Shown one piece after another: positions 33,181-41,528 of a DNA stretch of 64,000 nucleotides. A program made the translations under genes and the position numbers. The notes beneath the pieces are model-generated. The model was not told the DNA's origin, made no database searches, and worked only from the letters and a program-made list of their open reading frames with translations. Each line of letters begins with the position of its first letter. Positions within the stretch are counted from its first letter, which is position 1. This DNA comes from Streptomyces anulatus (GTDB taxonomy: Bacteria > Actinomycetota > Actinomycetes > Streptomycetales > Streptomycetaceae). Where the stretch lies: the NCBI RefSeq assembly GCF_000721175.1, contig NZ_JOEZ01000021.1:124001-188000 (forward strand). Direction: 5' to 3'.

Positions 33181-33420
33181 CGGGCGCGTCACCAGTCCCG
33201 CCCGCCATCGACCGGGCGATGACGGCGATCTCGGCCAGCAGCTCTCCTGGCGGGCAGTCCAGAGCCAGAGCGTGCTGGTGGATGCGGATTCCGGCGTGGC
33301 GCACCCGGTGCGTCACGCTCGGCTCGTATCCCCTCGCGTAGACGAGGTGGCCGTCCGGAAGGCCGAGCGCCGTGCAGTAGGCGAGCATCTGGTAGAGGTC
33401 GGCGTCCGGGGACCCCGGCC
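33140..33420 (-). pseudogene. McrC-like C-terminal fragment
   Basis: The minus strand encodes DADLYQMLAYCTALGLPDGH and LVYARGYEPSVTHRVRHAGI, typical of the C-terminal nuclease-linked end of McrC proteins. In frame, upstream of 33420, the similarity stops. It overlaps the methylase 3' end. The McrBC-type restriction gene has been truncated by deletion; its DEK-type active site lies outside the fragment. Confidence 0.6.
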
Positions 33421-33422
33421 TG

Positions 33423-33668
33423 GACGAGCTACGGGAGCTGACCAGCAGGCCCGACGTGGTGCTGGACACGGCCTTCGTCCTCGCGGACCCCGTCCACGTC
33501 GACCTCGACGATCCGCAGGACACCGTCGCCGTCCAGCACGCGCTCTTCTTCCCCGAGGAGGACGAACGGACGCCCGTCGTCTTCTTCCTGCTCACCCGGG
33601 TCGCGCCGACCCTGCGGCACATCGGATGGCTGCCGAAGCCGGTCCGGCGGAAGCCCGCGCGGTCGTGA
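33423..33668 (+). pseudogene. Unidentified gene fragment
   Basis: A well-formed stretch, including VVLDTAFVLADPVHVDLDD and PVVFFLLTRVAPTLRHIGW, ends at a stop at 33668. It has no start signal and begins exactly where the McrC fragment of the other strand ends, so this looks like a deletion junction. Family unknown. Confidence 0.35.
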
Positions 33669-33726
33669 GGATGAGCGTCGCCGTCCGCCGTCGGCCGTGA
33701 GGCGTGCGCACGGCTCTCCTTTACGC

Positions 33727-34275
33727 TCACGGGCCGCCGACGACCGGAGGTGCGGCCCGCCGTCCCGGTGGCGGGCCGGGCTTCGGAACGGTCCTGCTCG
33801 GCTGCCGTCCCGGCGCCGGGGGCGGGGCGGGGGTGGCTGCGGCCGACCGGCCCGCTTCCTGCGGTCGCGAGGGCGGGAGCGTCGCGGCGGACGGGACCGT
33901 GGGCCCCCTTTCGAGCGCCTCCAGAAGGACTTCGACCGCCGGCAGGCGGCTCTGGATCTCCGAGGGCGCGGGGGGCATGTCGTGCGCCCGGTAGTGGCAG
34001 GCGGTGCTGAGCGCGGACCAGGTGAGGTAGCAACGCCTGGCGGTCTCCCGGTCGGTGTAGGCCCCCAGGCACAGGATGCGGTGCTTCCCGACGCGCGTCA
34101 TGCCGGGGGCCACGCCCTGCCAGAAGTCGTCCAGGCCGCGTTCGAGGGCCCGGCGCAGCAGCAGCGCCGCCGCACGGGCCCGCACACCGGGGCCGAGCGA
34201 GGTCATCGTGCCGGCCGAGGGGCGCAGGAGGGACTGGGCGGCGGAGACGTCCGCGCGCGCGGTGTCGTCCGTCAT
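33727..34275 (-). CDS. Hypothetical partner of SMC-like ATPase
   Basis: This 182-residue protein has a helical N-terminal domain (residues 30-125; ALLLRRALERGLDDFWQGV, CYLTWSALSTACHYRAHDM) and a long proline/alanine-rich disordered tail. No known domain is recognised. Its ATG at 34275 overlaps the ATPase stop (ATGA), so it is translated with the ATPase and is likely its partner. It ends at the McrC debris. Confidence 0.65.
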   Translation of the reverse strand: MTDDTARADVSAAQSLLRPSAGTMTSLGPGVRARAAALLLRRALERGLDDFWQGVAPGMTRVGKHRILCLGAYTDRETARRCYLTWSALSTACHYRAHDMPPAPSEIQSRLPAVEVLLEALERGPTVPSAATLPPSRPQEAGRSAAATPAPPPAPGRQPSRTVPKPGPPPGRRAAPPVVGGP

Positions 34276-36713
34276 CGGGAACCGCCCTGCGTGCCGACGG
34301 TGCCCCGGCCACCGCGCCGGATGGCCTCGGCCAGCCGTTCCGTACGCGCCACCAGCCTCTTGCGGTCCGTGACGGTGGCCAGCCCTCCGTGGGCTCCCCT
34401 GTTCAGCTCACCGACCAACGCGCCGCCTCCAGGATGAAGGCGTTCGACCGCCGCACAGGCATCGCCGGAGGAGTCCCCCAGCAGCGCGAAGGCCACGTAC
34501 TCCTTGGTCCGCGCCTGGACAGGCACCCGCTTCTCGAACTCCGCGAGGCTCAGGCGGCGGCCCTGCCCGTCCCGCAGGGTGCGACGGGCGGTCTCCACGC
34601 AGGCGACCTCCAGGGCGGCACGGCACATCGCCGGGACGACCCGGTCGGCCACGGCCTGGGGCAGGGAGGGGTCGAGGGAGACCTCCCGGGCCTCGCCGAG
34701 CGCCTGCTGGAGGGGGTCCCTCATCCGCTCGACGGTCACGTGCGACTTCTCCTCGCGGGAGATGCGGTGGACCGTCGCCTCGATCCCGAGGTGGGTGATG
34801 GCCTGTTCCAGTCGGCTGTCATGGGTGAAGACGACGACCTGGCGGTGCCGGGCGCACTCGCTGAGGACGGTGGCCAGCCCCTCCACCTTCTGGGTGTCCA
34901 TCGACTGCACCGGGTCGTCGATGACGAGGAAGCCGAACGGGCTGGCCTCGTGCGTGGCCCGGGGGATGAACAACGAAAGGGCGAGCGAGTGCAGTTCGCC
35001 CTGGCTCATCACGCTGTACGCGGCCGCCGCGTGGTCGTCCACCGAGACGTCGAGCTCCACTCCGCCCTGCTTGGCCGTTCCCTTGAGCTTGACGCGGCCG
35101 AGGGAGACGCTGCTGCTCTCGCAGAGCTTCGTCCACACCTCCTGGGCGTGCTTGTCGAAGCGCTCCATACGGTCGTCCCTCAGCTCGTCCGTCAGCTTCC
35201 TGAACCACTCACGGGCTGCCTTGGCCGTTCTGCGCCGACCGGTCGCGTCCTCCGCCTTCTCCGTCGCCTCGACCCACTCCGTAAGCCGCACGGCCACGGG
35301 CCGCCAGGCGGTGTCGCGGTCGGTCAGCCGACGCGCGGCCTCCTCCCCGGACTGTCGGCAGGCAGCCGCCAGCCTCGGCGCGAGGCGTCCGACGCACTCG
35401 GCCAGTTCGGCGGGGTCGGTGAGACTCCGGCAGAGCGACCACTCGCGCCACAGTCCCGCCAGATCGGATTCCTCCTCCCTCAGCGGGTCGGGAACGGGCT
35501 GCACCAGGTCGTGCACGGCACGCTTGGCACCGCTGAGCGTGCGGCGTACGGCATCGGCCTCGGCCGCCTCCGCCTGGAGCCGCTCGATCTCGGCCCGTGT
35601 CGCCTCGGCCCATGCCTGGTCGAGACGGTTCTCGGTGCCGCAGACCGGACAATGGGGGCTTCCCGACCGGCGGCGCTGTTCGAACGCGGCCTCCAGCAGC
35701 GCGGCCAGGCGGCGCGCGTCCTCCGCGTTGGAGTGCCGTACGTCCTCGAAGGCCGCGATGGCCTCCCTCAGCCGGTCCAGCGCCCCGGCCACCTCCGCCT
35801 CGTCGGGGCCGGTCAGGGAGGCGCGCGCCCGAAGGCGGGCCGCGTCGCCCTGGTCGGCGACCGCGTCCTGGTCGAGCAGGGCCCGTACGGCGTCGACATC
35901 GGGGACCCGCCCGCCGAGAGCCCGCATCGCGTCGACGGCACGCCGGTCGTCCAGACCGTTCAGCGCCTCGACGGCCGCGGTCCGCAGCGGGCGGGGCCTG
36001 GCCTCGATGTCCTCGTACTCCTTGACCCGGGCCGCAAGCCGGATGTCCATCTCGCCGAGCCGGCCGAGCCCGATGAACGTGGAGATCTTCCGGTACAGAT
36101 CGCTCATCGTGCCGTCCACCATCGAGCCCAGCTCGCTGTAGGGCAGGAACGGCCGGTAGACGTCGAGCATCGCGGCGTTCACGCACTCCTCCAGCTTCAG
36201 CTCGGTGCCGTCCTCCCGGACCACCGTCGTACGCGCGTCCTCCACCTTCTCCCCGTGCCAGGTGCGGCGCACCGTGACCGGCTCGGCGGCGTCGTCGAGG
36301 GTGAGGCTTACGGCGACCTGGGGAACCGCGGTCTCGTGCAGGTTGCGCCACCCCTTCCGCCAAGGCGCCGCGCGGGGCTTACCGCCGTTGCTGCCGTCCC
36401 AGCGGGCGTTGAACCCGGTGAGCGCGATCTCGGCGGCCTCCGCGAAGCTCGACTTCCCGGTGCCGTTGCTGCCCGCGATCACGGTGAGACCGGGGCCGTA
36501 CGGGAGGTCGAGCGTCGCCTCGGGGCCCACGCCCCGCCAGCCGGCCGCCGTGATGGACCGCAGGTACACGGGGCCGGCCCGCCCCTCCTCCTCCGGAGCG
36601 GGCTCCGGGAGCGTGTCGCGGAGCAGGGCGGCGGCCTCGGGGGACAGAGCGGACGGCTCGGCGGCGTCGATGCGCTCGGCGATCAGCTGGCGCAGGGGGG
36701 TCTCGTCGCGCAT
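34272..36713 (-). CDS. SMC/Rad50-like AAA ATPase
   Basis: This 813-residue ATPase has Walker A GLTVIAGSNGTGKSSFAEAA near residue 80. A long helical middle contains a zinc-hook-like CPVCGTEN at about residue 360, then the signature SQGELHSLALSLF, Walker B FGFLVIDDPVQSMD and an H-loop QVVVFTHD. This is the AAA_23/Rad50-like architecture of many phage-defence ATPases. The start is the ATG at 36713 (AGGAG 8 nt upstream). It is operonic with a small helical partner and regulated, by inference, through the palindrome at 36792-36806 shared with the convergent methylase. Confidence 0.85.
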   Translation of the reverse strand: MRDETPLRQLIAERIDAAEPSALSPEAAALLRDTLPEPAPEEEGRAGPVYLRSITAAGWRGVGPEATLDLPYGPGLTVIAGSNGTGKSSFAEAAEIALTGFNARWDGSNGGKPRAAPWRKGWRNLHETAVPQVAVSLTLDDAAEPVTVRRTWHGEKVEDARTTVVREDGTELKLEECVNAAMLDVYRPFLPYSELGSMVDGTMSDLYRKISTFIGLGRLGEMDIRLAARVKEYEDIEARPRPLRTAAVEALNGLDDRRAVDAMRALGGRVPDVDAVRALLDQDAVADQGDAARLRARASLTGPDEAEVAGALDRLREAIAAFEDVRHSNAEDARRLAALLEAAFEQRRRSGSPHCPVCGTENRLDQAWAEATRAEIERLQAEAAEADAVRRTLSGAKRAVHDLVQPVPDPLREEESDLAGLWREWSLCRSLTDPAELAECVGRLAPRLAAACRQSGEEAARRLTDRDTAWRPVAVRLTEWVEATEKAEDATGRRRTAKAAREWFRKLTDELRDDRMERFDKHAQEVWTKLCESSSVSLGRVKLKGTAKQGGVELDVSVDDHAAAAYSVMSQGELHSLALSLFIPRATHEASPFGFLVIDDPVQSMDTQKVEGLATVLSECARHRQVVVFTHDSRLEQAITHLGIEATVHRISREEKSHVTVERMRDPLQQALGEAREVSLDPSLPQAVADRVVPAMCRAALEVACVETARRTLRDGQGRRLSLAEFEKRVPVQARTKEYVAFALLGDSSGDACAAVERLHPGGGALVGELNRGAHGGLATVTDRKRLVARTERLAEAIRRGGRGTVGTQGGSR

Positions 36714-36791
36714 GGCGTGCTCCTCACGGGAGTGGGCGGCGGTCACGACGGGAAAGCCGAACCGTTCACTCCAGAATCATCACGTACACGC

Positions 36792-36806
36792 GTTGGCAAT
36801 GTCAAC
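36792..36806 (-). promoter_or_regulatory. Shared 15-bp operator, ATPase side
   Basis: On the minus strand this reads GTTGACATTGCCAAC, with a TTGACA hexamer inside and GATGAT 18 bp downstream as a weak -10. It lies 78 bp before the ATPase ATG and is one base different from 31461-31475. Confidence 0.6.
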
Positions 36807-36819
36807 AGACAATATTGGC

Positions 36820-37780
36820 GTCACGTTCGCTCACACTCGCGCCCGCGGGACGTGCGTTCGAGTCTTCCGTCCCCGCCCCTCGCGCCCACGGCGTGAGCCC
36901 CAGGCATCGCCGGGCGTCCGCGCGCCGTCAGACGGCATCCCCCTGGACCGCACCCGGGCCCGTCGCCCCCGCCAGGTCGTGCCCGTGGCGGACACCGAGT
37001 GGGAGGCCCCCTTCCGCGGAGAGGGCGACAACTGCTTTCGCATCGGGACCGACGCGGAAGGCGACGCGTACATAGCCGTAGCCGGCCGCAGGCGCTCGCC
37101 GGGCTGCCGGCGCAGAGCGAGAGCCGTACGGAGACCCGCGTACAGCGCCCCGCGTACCGCCGGTCGTCCGCCCGACTTCCGCCGAGCCGGGCGACCGTAC
37201 CGTTGACCACCCTGCGAGGGTGGCCGACGCCGGTGAGCAGCGAGGCCAGAGCGGTGCGTACGCGGTCCAGTGCGACGGCGTCGGTGGGCAGGTCGTGGCG
37301 TCCACCCCGACCCGGGCGACCTGTCGCCGCTCGCCGGGCGGCCGCAGGCGCACCGTCTTGTCCGCCGCGGCCGGGACCAGGCGATCCGACCGCTTCGCGG
37401 ACGCCACCGTGAAGCCGCTCCAGGACCGTACGTACGACATCGCCGTCGGGGCTGCCGAGTTCGGCACGACCGGGCCACGATCGTCCACCGCAGGCTACCG
37501 CCGGGCATGTCCACGGCGGTGGACCGTGCGGGGCCGCCCGCCGCGTCAGCTCCGTCACCCGCGACTGGGTACGAGCCGCCCATCTCCCCTCGTGCGTCAG
37601 GGATCAGGGCACCGGAGGACCAGAGGACGACGGCACGGCCGGAATACTCCCGGGGGTGAGCCGACCGGATGAACTCTCCGGTGCGCCGGGCGCCGGGCAG
37701 GGGCCCTCAGGGCCGCGTGCCACCGTCCGGTCCGGCCTGGTCGGGACGCACAGAATTTCCTTGTACTTGCCTGTAACGAC
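36820..37780. other. Gene-poor 960 bp, possible DUF397-like debris
   Basis: No intact gene is visible; frames on both strands are arginine-rich shadows. A short plus-strand stretch at about 36988-37086 (WEAPFRGEGDNCFRIGTDAE) recalls DUF397-type small proteins but lacks a start and a proper end. The region probably marks the eroded right border of the older element. Confidence 0.4.
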
Positions 37781-37945
37781 ACGAAGTTGAGGGTTTATCT
37801 ACGCGCGGAGCATGGGCCACCGAACGATCATTCGGGCATATCAGACGACTTCCCGTACGGGCATTACCGGTGGGTACCGCGAGCTGCTAGAAACTGCATC
37901 GCTCCTTCAACTCCCCATCCCCCACGCGCCGAAGGGCTGGCAGCC

Positions 37946-38752
37946 GTGTCAGTACGAAGAATTTGGGCATCCGTATCCACTCTCGCCCTCGCCGCAGTGG
38001 CCGTTCTCGGCGTCGCCGGACCGGCTTCCGCGGCCGACTCCGCCGCCGCGGGCGGCTATGTCGCGCTCGGCGATTCCTACTCCTCGGGTGTCGGCGCCGG
38101 AAGCTACCTCTCCGACAGCGGCGACTGCCGGCGCAGCACCAAGGCCTACCCGTATCTGTGGCAGGCCGCGAACTCCCCCGCCTCGTTCGACTTCGTCGCC
38201 TGCTCGGGGGCGACCACCTCGTCCGTGGCGAGCCGCCAGCTCGGGGTGCTCAGCGCGTCCACCTCGCTGGTCAGCGTCACCGCCGGAGGCAATGACGTCG
38301 GGTTCGCCGACGTCATGCAGGACTGCGTGCTGGGAAGCGAGGCCACCTGCATCAGCAGCGTGAACGCCGCCGTTCGGCAGATGAACAGCTCCCTGCCCGG
38401 CAGCCTCGATTCGCTCTACGACAACATCCGGGCCCGCGCGCCGCAGGCCCAGGTCGTGGTCCTCGGCTACCCCCGCTTCTACAAGCTGTCCGGCAGCTGC
38501 ATCGCCGGGCTCACCGAGGCCGAACGGTCCGCGATCAACAACGCGTCGGACGTCCTGAACGGGGTCCTGGCCAAGCGGTCCGCCGACGCCGGGTTCACCT
38601 TCTCCAGCGTGGTCGACGAATTCACCGGACACGAGCTGTGCTCGGGCGCTGCCTGGATCCACAGCGTCACGGTCCCGATCCAGAACTCGTACCACCCCAA
38701 GGCCGCTGGGCAGTCGGGCGGCTATCTGCCCGCCTTCCGCTCGGTGGTGTAG
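37946..38752 (+). CDS. Secreted SGNH/GDSL hydrolase
   Basis: This 268-residue secreted lipase/esterase has a signal peptide (VSVRRIWASV, then LALAAVAVLGVAGPASA) ending near residue 28. The mature part has VALGDSYSSG (catalytic serine), SVTAGGNDVGF (block III Asn) and QNSYHPKAAG (catalytic His). Cysteines are paired as in Streptomyces SGNH esterases such as the S. exfoliatus-type enzymes. It acts outside the cell on ester substrates. The GTG at 37946 follows AAGGG. It is monocistronic, with a strong bidirectional terminator at 38770-38805. Confidence 0.9.
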   Translation: MSVRRIWASVSTLALAAVAVLGVAGPASAADSAAAGGYVALGDSYSSGVGAGSYLSDSGDCRRSTKAYPYLWQAANSPASFDFVACSGATTSSVASRQLGVLSASTSLVSVTAGGNDVGFADVMQDCVLGSEATCISSVNAAVRQMNSSLPGSLDSLYDNIRARAPQAQVVVLGYPRFYKLSGSCIAGLTEAERSAINNASDVLNGVLAKRSADAGFTFSSVVDEFTGHELCSGAAWIHSVTVPIQNSYHPKAAGQSGGYLPAFRSVV

Positions 38753-38769
38753 GACCGAGCGGCGACACA

Positions 38770-38805
38770 GGGCGGCGGTTCACCGGTCGACCGGTGGGCC
38801 GCCGC
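38770..38805. terminator. Bidirectional terminator, hydrolase / NTF2-like
   Basis: The stem GGCGGCGG / CCGCCGCC is extended by CACCGGT / ACCGGTG, with symmetric 2-nt bulges. It lies between two convergent genes. Confidence 0.8.
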
Positions 38806-38807
38806 CT

Positions 38808-39245
38808 TCAGTAGCGCTCGACCAGGTGCTCACGGCCGGCCGGAGGCTCGTACGACTCGGGCCAGAAGTCCGTCACCCCGGTGATCAGCCCCTGGTCGTC
38901 GAACGTGAAGAAGTGGATCGCATCCAACTCCTGCGGCGGCTCGCCCTCCTGCTCCCCCGTCACCGTGAATCCGGTCCGGGCCGCGGCCTGCCGCCCCTCC
39001 GCGTCGGCGACGATCCGCTCGACCCGGACGTGCCAGTCGCCCGGATACTCCTGGTTGAACCGGAGATACCGCTCCTTGCCGCGGATCCGCTCGCGCGTCT
39101 GCGGCAGGTCGTACACCACGTCCTCGGCGAGGGTCGCCCCGAACGCGGTCCAGTCGCGCGCCTCGGCCGCCGTCCAGTACGTCTCCACCGTCCCGCGCAG
39201 CGCGGCCGTCGTCGTCCGTGGAGCGCTTCCTGTCATGTCAGTCAT
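38808..39245 (-). CDS. NTF2/SnoaL-like small protein
   Basis: This 145-residue protein has the nuclear-transport-factor-2/SnoaL cone fold: YWTAAEARDWTAFGATLAED, VVYDLPQTRERIRGKERYLR, then paired strands DAIHFFTFDDQGLITGV and DFWPESYEPP. Members range from steroid isomerases to binding proteins. No catalytic pair can be named. The ATG at 39245 is preferred over a GTG at 39275 because the added ten residues look non-coding. It is convergent with the SGNH hydrolase. Confidence 0.75.
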   Translation of the reverse strand: MTDMTGSAPRTTTAALRGTVETYWTAAEARDWTAFGATLAEDVVYDLPQTRERIRGKERYLRFNQEYPGDWHVRVERIVADAEGRQAAARTGFTVTGEQEGEPPQELDAIHFFTFDDQGLITGVTDFWPESYEPPAGREHLVERY

Positions 39246-39314
39246 GGAAAAGAGTGTGGCCCCCACCACTGACAATCGGCCGGAGAAGCCCCACAGGGCG
39301 ACTTCGACCTGCGG

Positions 39315-40154
39315 TCATCCCTGGCGCTCGACCGGGCGCGACGCCTTGATCGAGTACATCAGCGGGATCCTCGGCCGGCCCGCCGGGAAGCGGTAGTGGC
39401 CGTCCGCATGGCGCTCCAGGGTTTCGAACCGCTGGACGAGCGAGGAGTCGTGCTCGTGGAGGAACTCGATCCGCAGGCCCACCGAGGCGAGCGCCGTCAC
39501 CACCCGGCCCACCGGGTGCTGCCACTCGACGCTGCGGTTGTGCACGGTCGGCGCGTCGAGGTCGGTGTACGTGCCCGGCGTCTCGTCCACCCAGGCGTCG
39601 CGGCTGAAGTAGTCGTCGGTGACCACCGAACCGGTCTCGTCCATCGAGTCGGTCAGCGGATGGAACTCCGCCAGGTAGAGGAAACCGCCGGGCGCGACCA
39701 GCGACGCGGCGGTCTCGGCCCAGCGATCGATGTCGGGCAGCCAGCCCAGCGCACCGATGCCCGTGTAGACGATGTCGTACGCGGAATCGGGGACGACGGC
39801 CGGTGCGTCGTACACGTCGGCCACGACGAACGCCGCCCGTTCCGGGCCCAGTTCCAGCGACCTGGCCAGGCCCCGGGCGGTCTCGACCGCGGGCTCGGAG
39901 AAGTCGAGGCCCACGACCTGTGCGGCGCCGTGCCGCGCCCAGGACAGGGTGTCCAGGCCGAAGTGGCACTGGAGGTGCAGCAGGGTCTTCCCGGTGACGT
40001 CGCCGACCTCGGCCAGCTCGAAGGCGCGCAGCGCGTCCTTGCCCGCCCGGAACGCGTCCAGCTCGTAGTAGTCGCTCGCCACGTGGATCGGCACGCGTTC
40101 GTCCCACCGCGCGCGGTTGGTCTCGTGCCAGTCGTCCGGAGTCGGGGAGTACAT
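39315..40154 (-). CDS. Class I SAM-dependent methyltransferase
   Basis: This 279-residue methyltransferase shows TLLHLQCHFGLDTLSWARHG (motif I, with QCHFG in place of the GxGxG glycines), VVGLDFSEPAVETA (motif II) and YDIVYTGIGALGWLPD (motif IV). The LQCHFG variant defines a well-populated actinobacterial subgroup with unknown substrates. The C-terminal half carries an insert with HEHDSSLVQRFETLERH and ends PLMYSIKA. The ATG at 40154 is used because further upstream only low-complexity sequence exists. It lies 41 bp downstream of the ABC ATPase gene, same strand. Confidence 0.82.
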   Translation of the reverse strand: MYSPTPDDWHETNRARWDERVPIHVASDYYELDAFRAGKDALRAFELAEVGDVTGKTLLHLQCHFGLDTLSWARHGAAQVVGLDFSEPAVETARGLARSLELGPERAAFVVADVYDAPAVVPDSAYDIVYTGIGALGWLPDIDRWAETAASLVAPGGFLYLAEFHPLTDSMDETGSVVTDDYFSRDAWVDETPGTYTDLDAPTVHNRSVEWQHPVGRVVTALASVGLRIEFLHEHDSSLVQRFETLERHADGHYRFPAGRPRIPLMYSIKASRPVERQG

Positions 40155-40194
40155 GTCCGGGAAGCTACCCACGGGCCGGGCGGGGCGCGAGTGG

Positions 40195-40944
40195 TTATCC
40201 GGTGCCCTCAAGACCCATGAGGACGGAGTACGCGGACTCGGCCTGCCGGCCGGCGGCGGCGTCGGGCCGTGCGTGCTCCAGGAAGCTCCCGGTCGCCCCG
40301 TGGTGGAGTATGCGGCCGCGGTCCATGAGGGAGACGGTGTTCGCCTCGTCGGCCAGGTCGGCGATGTCGTGGGTGGACATCAGCACCGGGATCCGCTCGG
40401 TGACCTTCCGCAGCACGTCGCGGAACACGGTCCGCTGGTGCGGGTCGAGGCCGGCGGTGGGCTCGTCGAGGAGGATCACCCGCGCGTCGTGGGCGAGGGC
40501 GCACGCGATGCCGACCCGGCGGAGCTGGCCGCCGGAGAGCTTGGCCGTCCTCCGGCCGCTCTGTTCGGCGAGGCCCACCTGTTCCAGGACCGTACCCGCG
40601 CGTTCCCACGCGGCGGAACGGTCCTCGCCCTTCAGCCAGGCCACGTACGCCACGTACTCACGGGCGGTCAGCTGCCGTGACGTCGGCACCTTCTGCGGCA
40701 GCCACGCCACATGGCGGCGGTACTCAACGGTGGCGGAGGTGACGTCGGAGCCCTTGAGGCGGACCTTGCCTCCCCCGGGCGCCACCGTGCCGGCCAGGAG
40801 GGACATCGTGGTCGACTTGCCCGCCCCGTTGGGGCCGAGCAGGATCGTCAGGCCCTCGTCGGGGACTTCGTAGCTGAAGCCGGAGAGCACCGGGCGTTCC
40901 CAGCGGCGGTAGCGGAAGGTGACGCGGTCCAGTTGCAGGCTCAT
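40195..40944 (-). CDS. ABC transporter ATP-binding protein
   Basis: This 249-residue ATPase has Walker A LGPNGAGKSTTMSLLAG, Q-loop WLPQKVPTSRQL, signature KLSGGQLRRVGIACAL, Walker B RVILLDEPTAGLDP and H-loop LMSTHDIADLA. It is the motor of an exporter whose membrane parts are the two preceding genes. The ATG at 40944 overlaps the upstream membrane-protein stop (ATGA). Together with the small secreted protein at 43306, these genes look like an export or immunity system. Confidence 0.9.
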   Translation of the reverse strand: MSLQLDRVTFRYRRWERPVLSGFSYEVPDEGLTILLGPNGAGKSTTMSLLAGTVAPGGGKVRLKGSDVTSATVEYRRHVAWLPQKVPTSRQLTAREYVAYVAWLKGEDRSAAWERAGTVLEQVGLAEQSGRRTAKLSGGQLRRVGIACALAHDARVILLDEPTAGLDPHQRTVFRDVLRKVTERIPVLMSTHDIADLADEANTVSLMDRGRILHHGATGSFLEHARPDAAAGRQAESAYSVLMGLEGTG

Positions 40945-41528
40945 CGGTCGGTCCTTGGTACGAGGCAGATGAAGGCGAGAATCCCGGCCAGGAAGACGGC
41001 GAAGGCCCCCACGGCGGCGTGGGTGACGTCAGCCGCCTCGGTGACAATCACCCAGGGGTAGGGGTCGTCACGGCTCCGACTGCCGAGGAACATGGACTGG
41101 ATCATCCAGAAGACGGGGACCAGCGTCGCGCGGTGCCCGAGCAGGGGCCAGGCGCCCAGGGCGAGTCCGCAGAAGAGGAGGTTGTTGCGCGCGGCCACCA
41201 GGAGGGCGTCCGCCCCCGCGAGAGACATCCCCGCGGCCACCAAGGACACCAGGAGCGCGAAGCCGGACACCAGAACGATGTCCCGTGCGTCGACGCGCCG
41301 GACGGCGGAGCGTTCCACCGGGGACATCCGCCGCTCCAGGCAGGCGATCAGCGAGATGCCGGGGATGACGGCGACGAAGGTGCTGAGCTCCGTCATCATC
41401 GCGTAGTTCCCCAGGAACGAGGGGAAGACGACGGACACCCCGCTCGTCAGACCGATGCCCACTGCGAAGGCGAGCAGCGCACCGGGCAGCAGTCCGAGAG
41501 CGCCCCGTTGGCGCAGCCACCAGATCAT
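40941..41528 (-). CDS. ABC-associated membrane protein
   Basis: This 195-residue protein has five to six predicted helices (LLPGALLAFAVGIGL, STFVAVIPGISLIACL, DIVLVSGFALLVSLVAAGM, LLFCGLALGAWPLL, AAVGAFAVFLAGILAFIC). The ATG at 41528 overlaps the larger permease stop by 4 bp, and its own stop overlaps the ATPase start. It is probably a permease half or an accessory subunit. No known family can be named. Confidence 0.75.
   Translation of the reverse strand: MIWWLRQRGALGLLPGALLAFAVGIGLTSGVSVVFPSFLGNYAMMTELSTFVAVIPGISLIACLERRMSPVERSAVRRVDARDIVLVSGFALLVSLVAAGMSLAGADALLVAARNNLLFCGLALGAWPLLGHRATLVPVFWMIQSMFLGSRSRDDPYPWVIVTEAADVTHAAVGAFAVFLAGILAFICLVPRTDR

Noticed and set aside
36821..37583. Long open frames on the minus strand upstream of the SMC-like ATPase
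   Set aside because: Arginine-rich, without ribosome sites or protein-like pattern; typical shadows of high-GC DNA.
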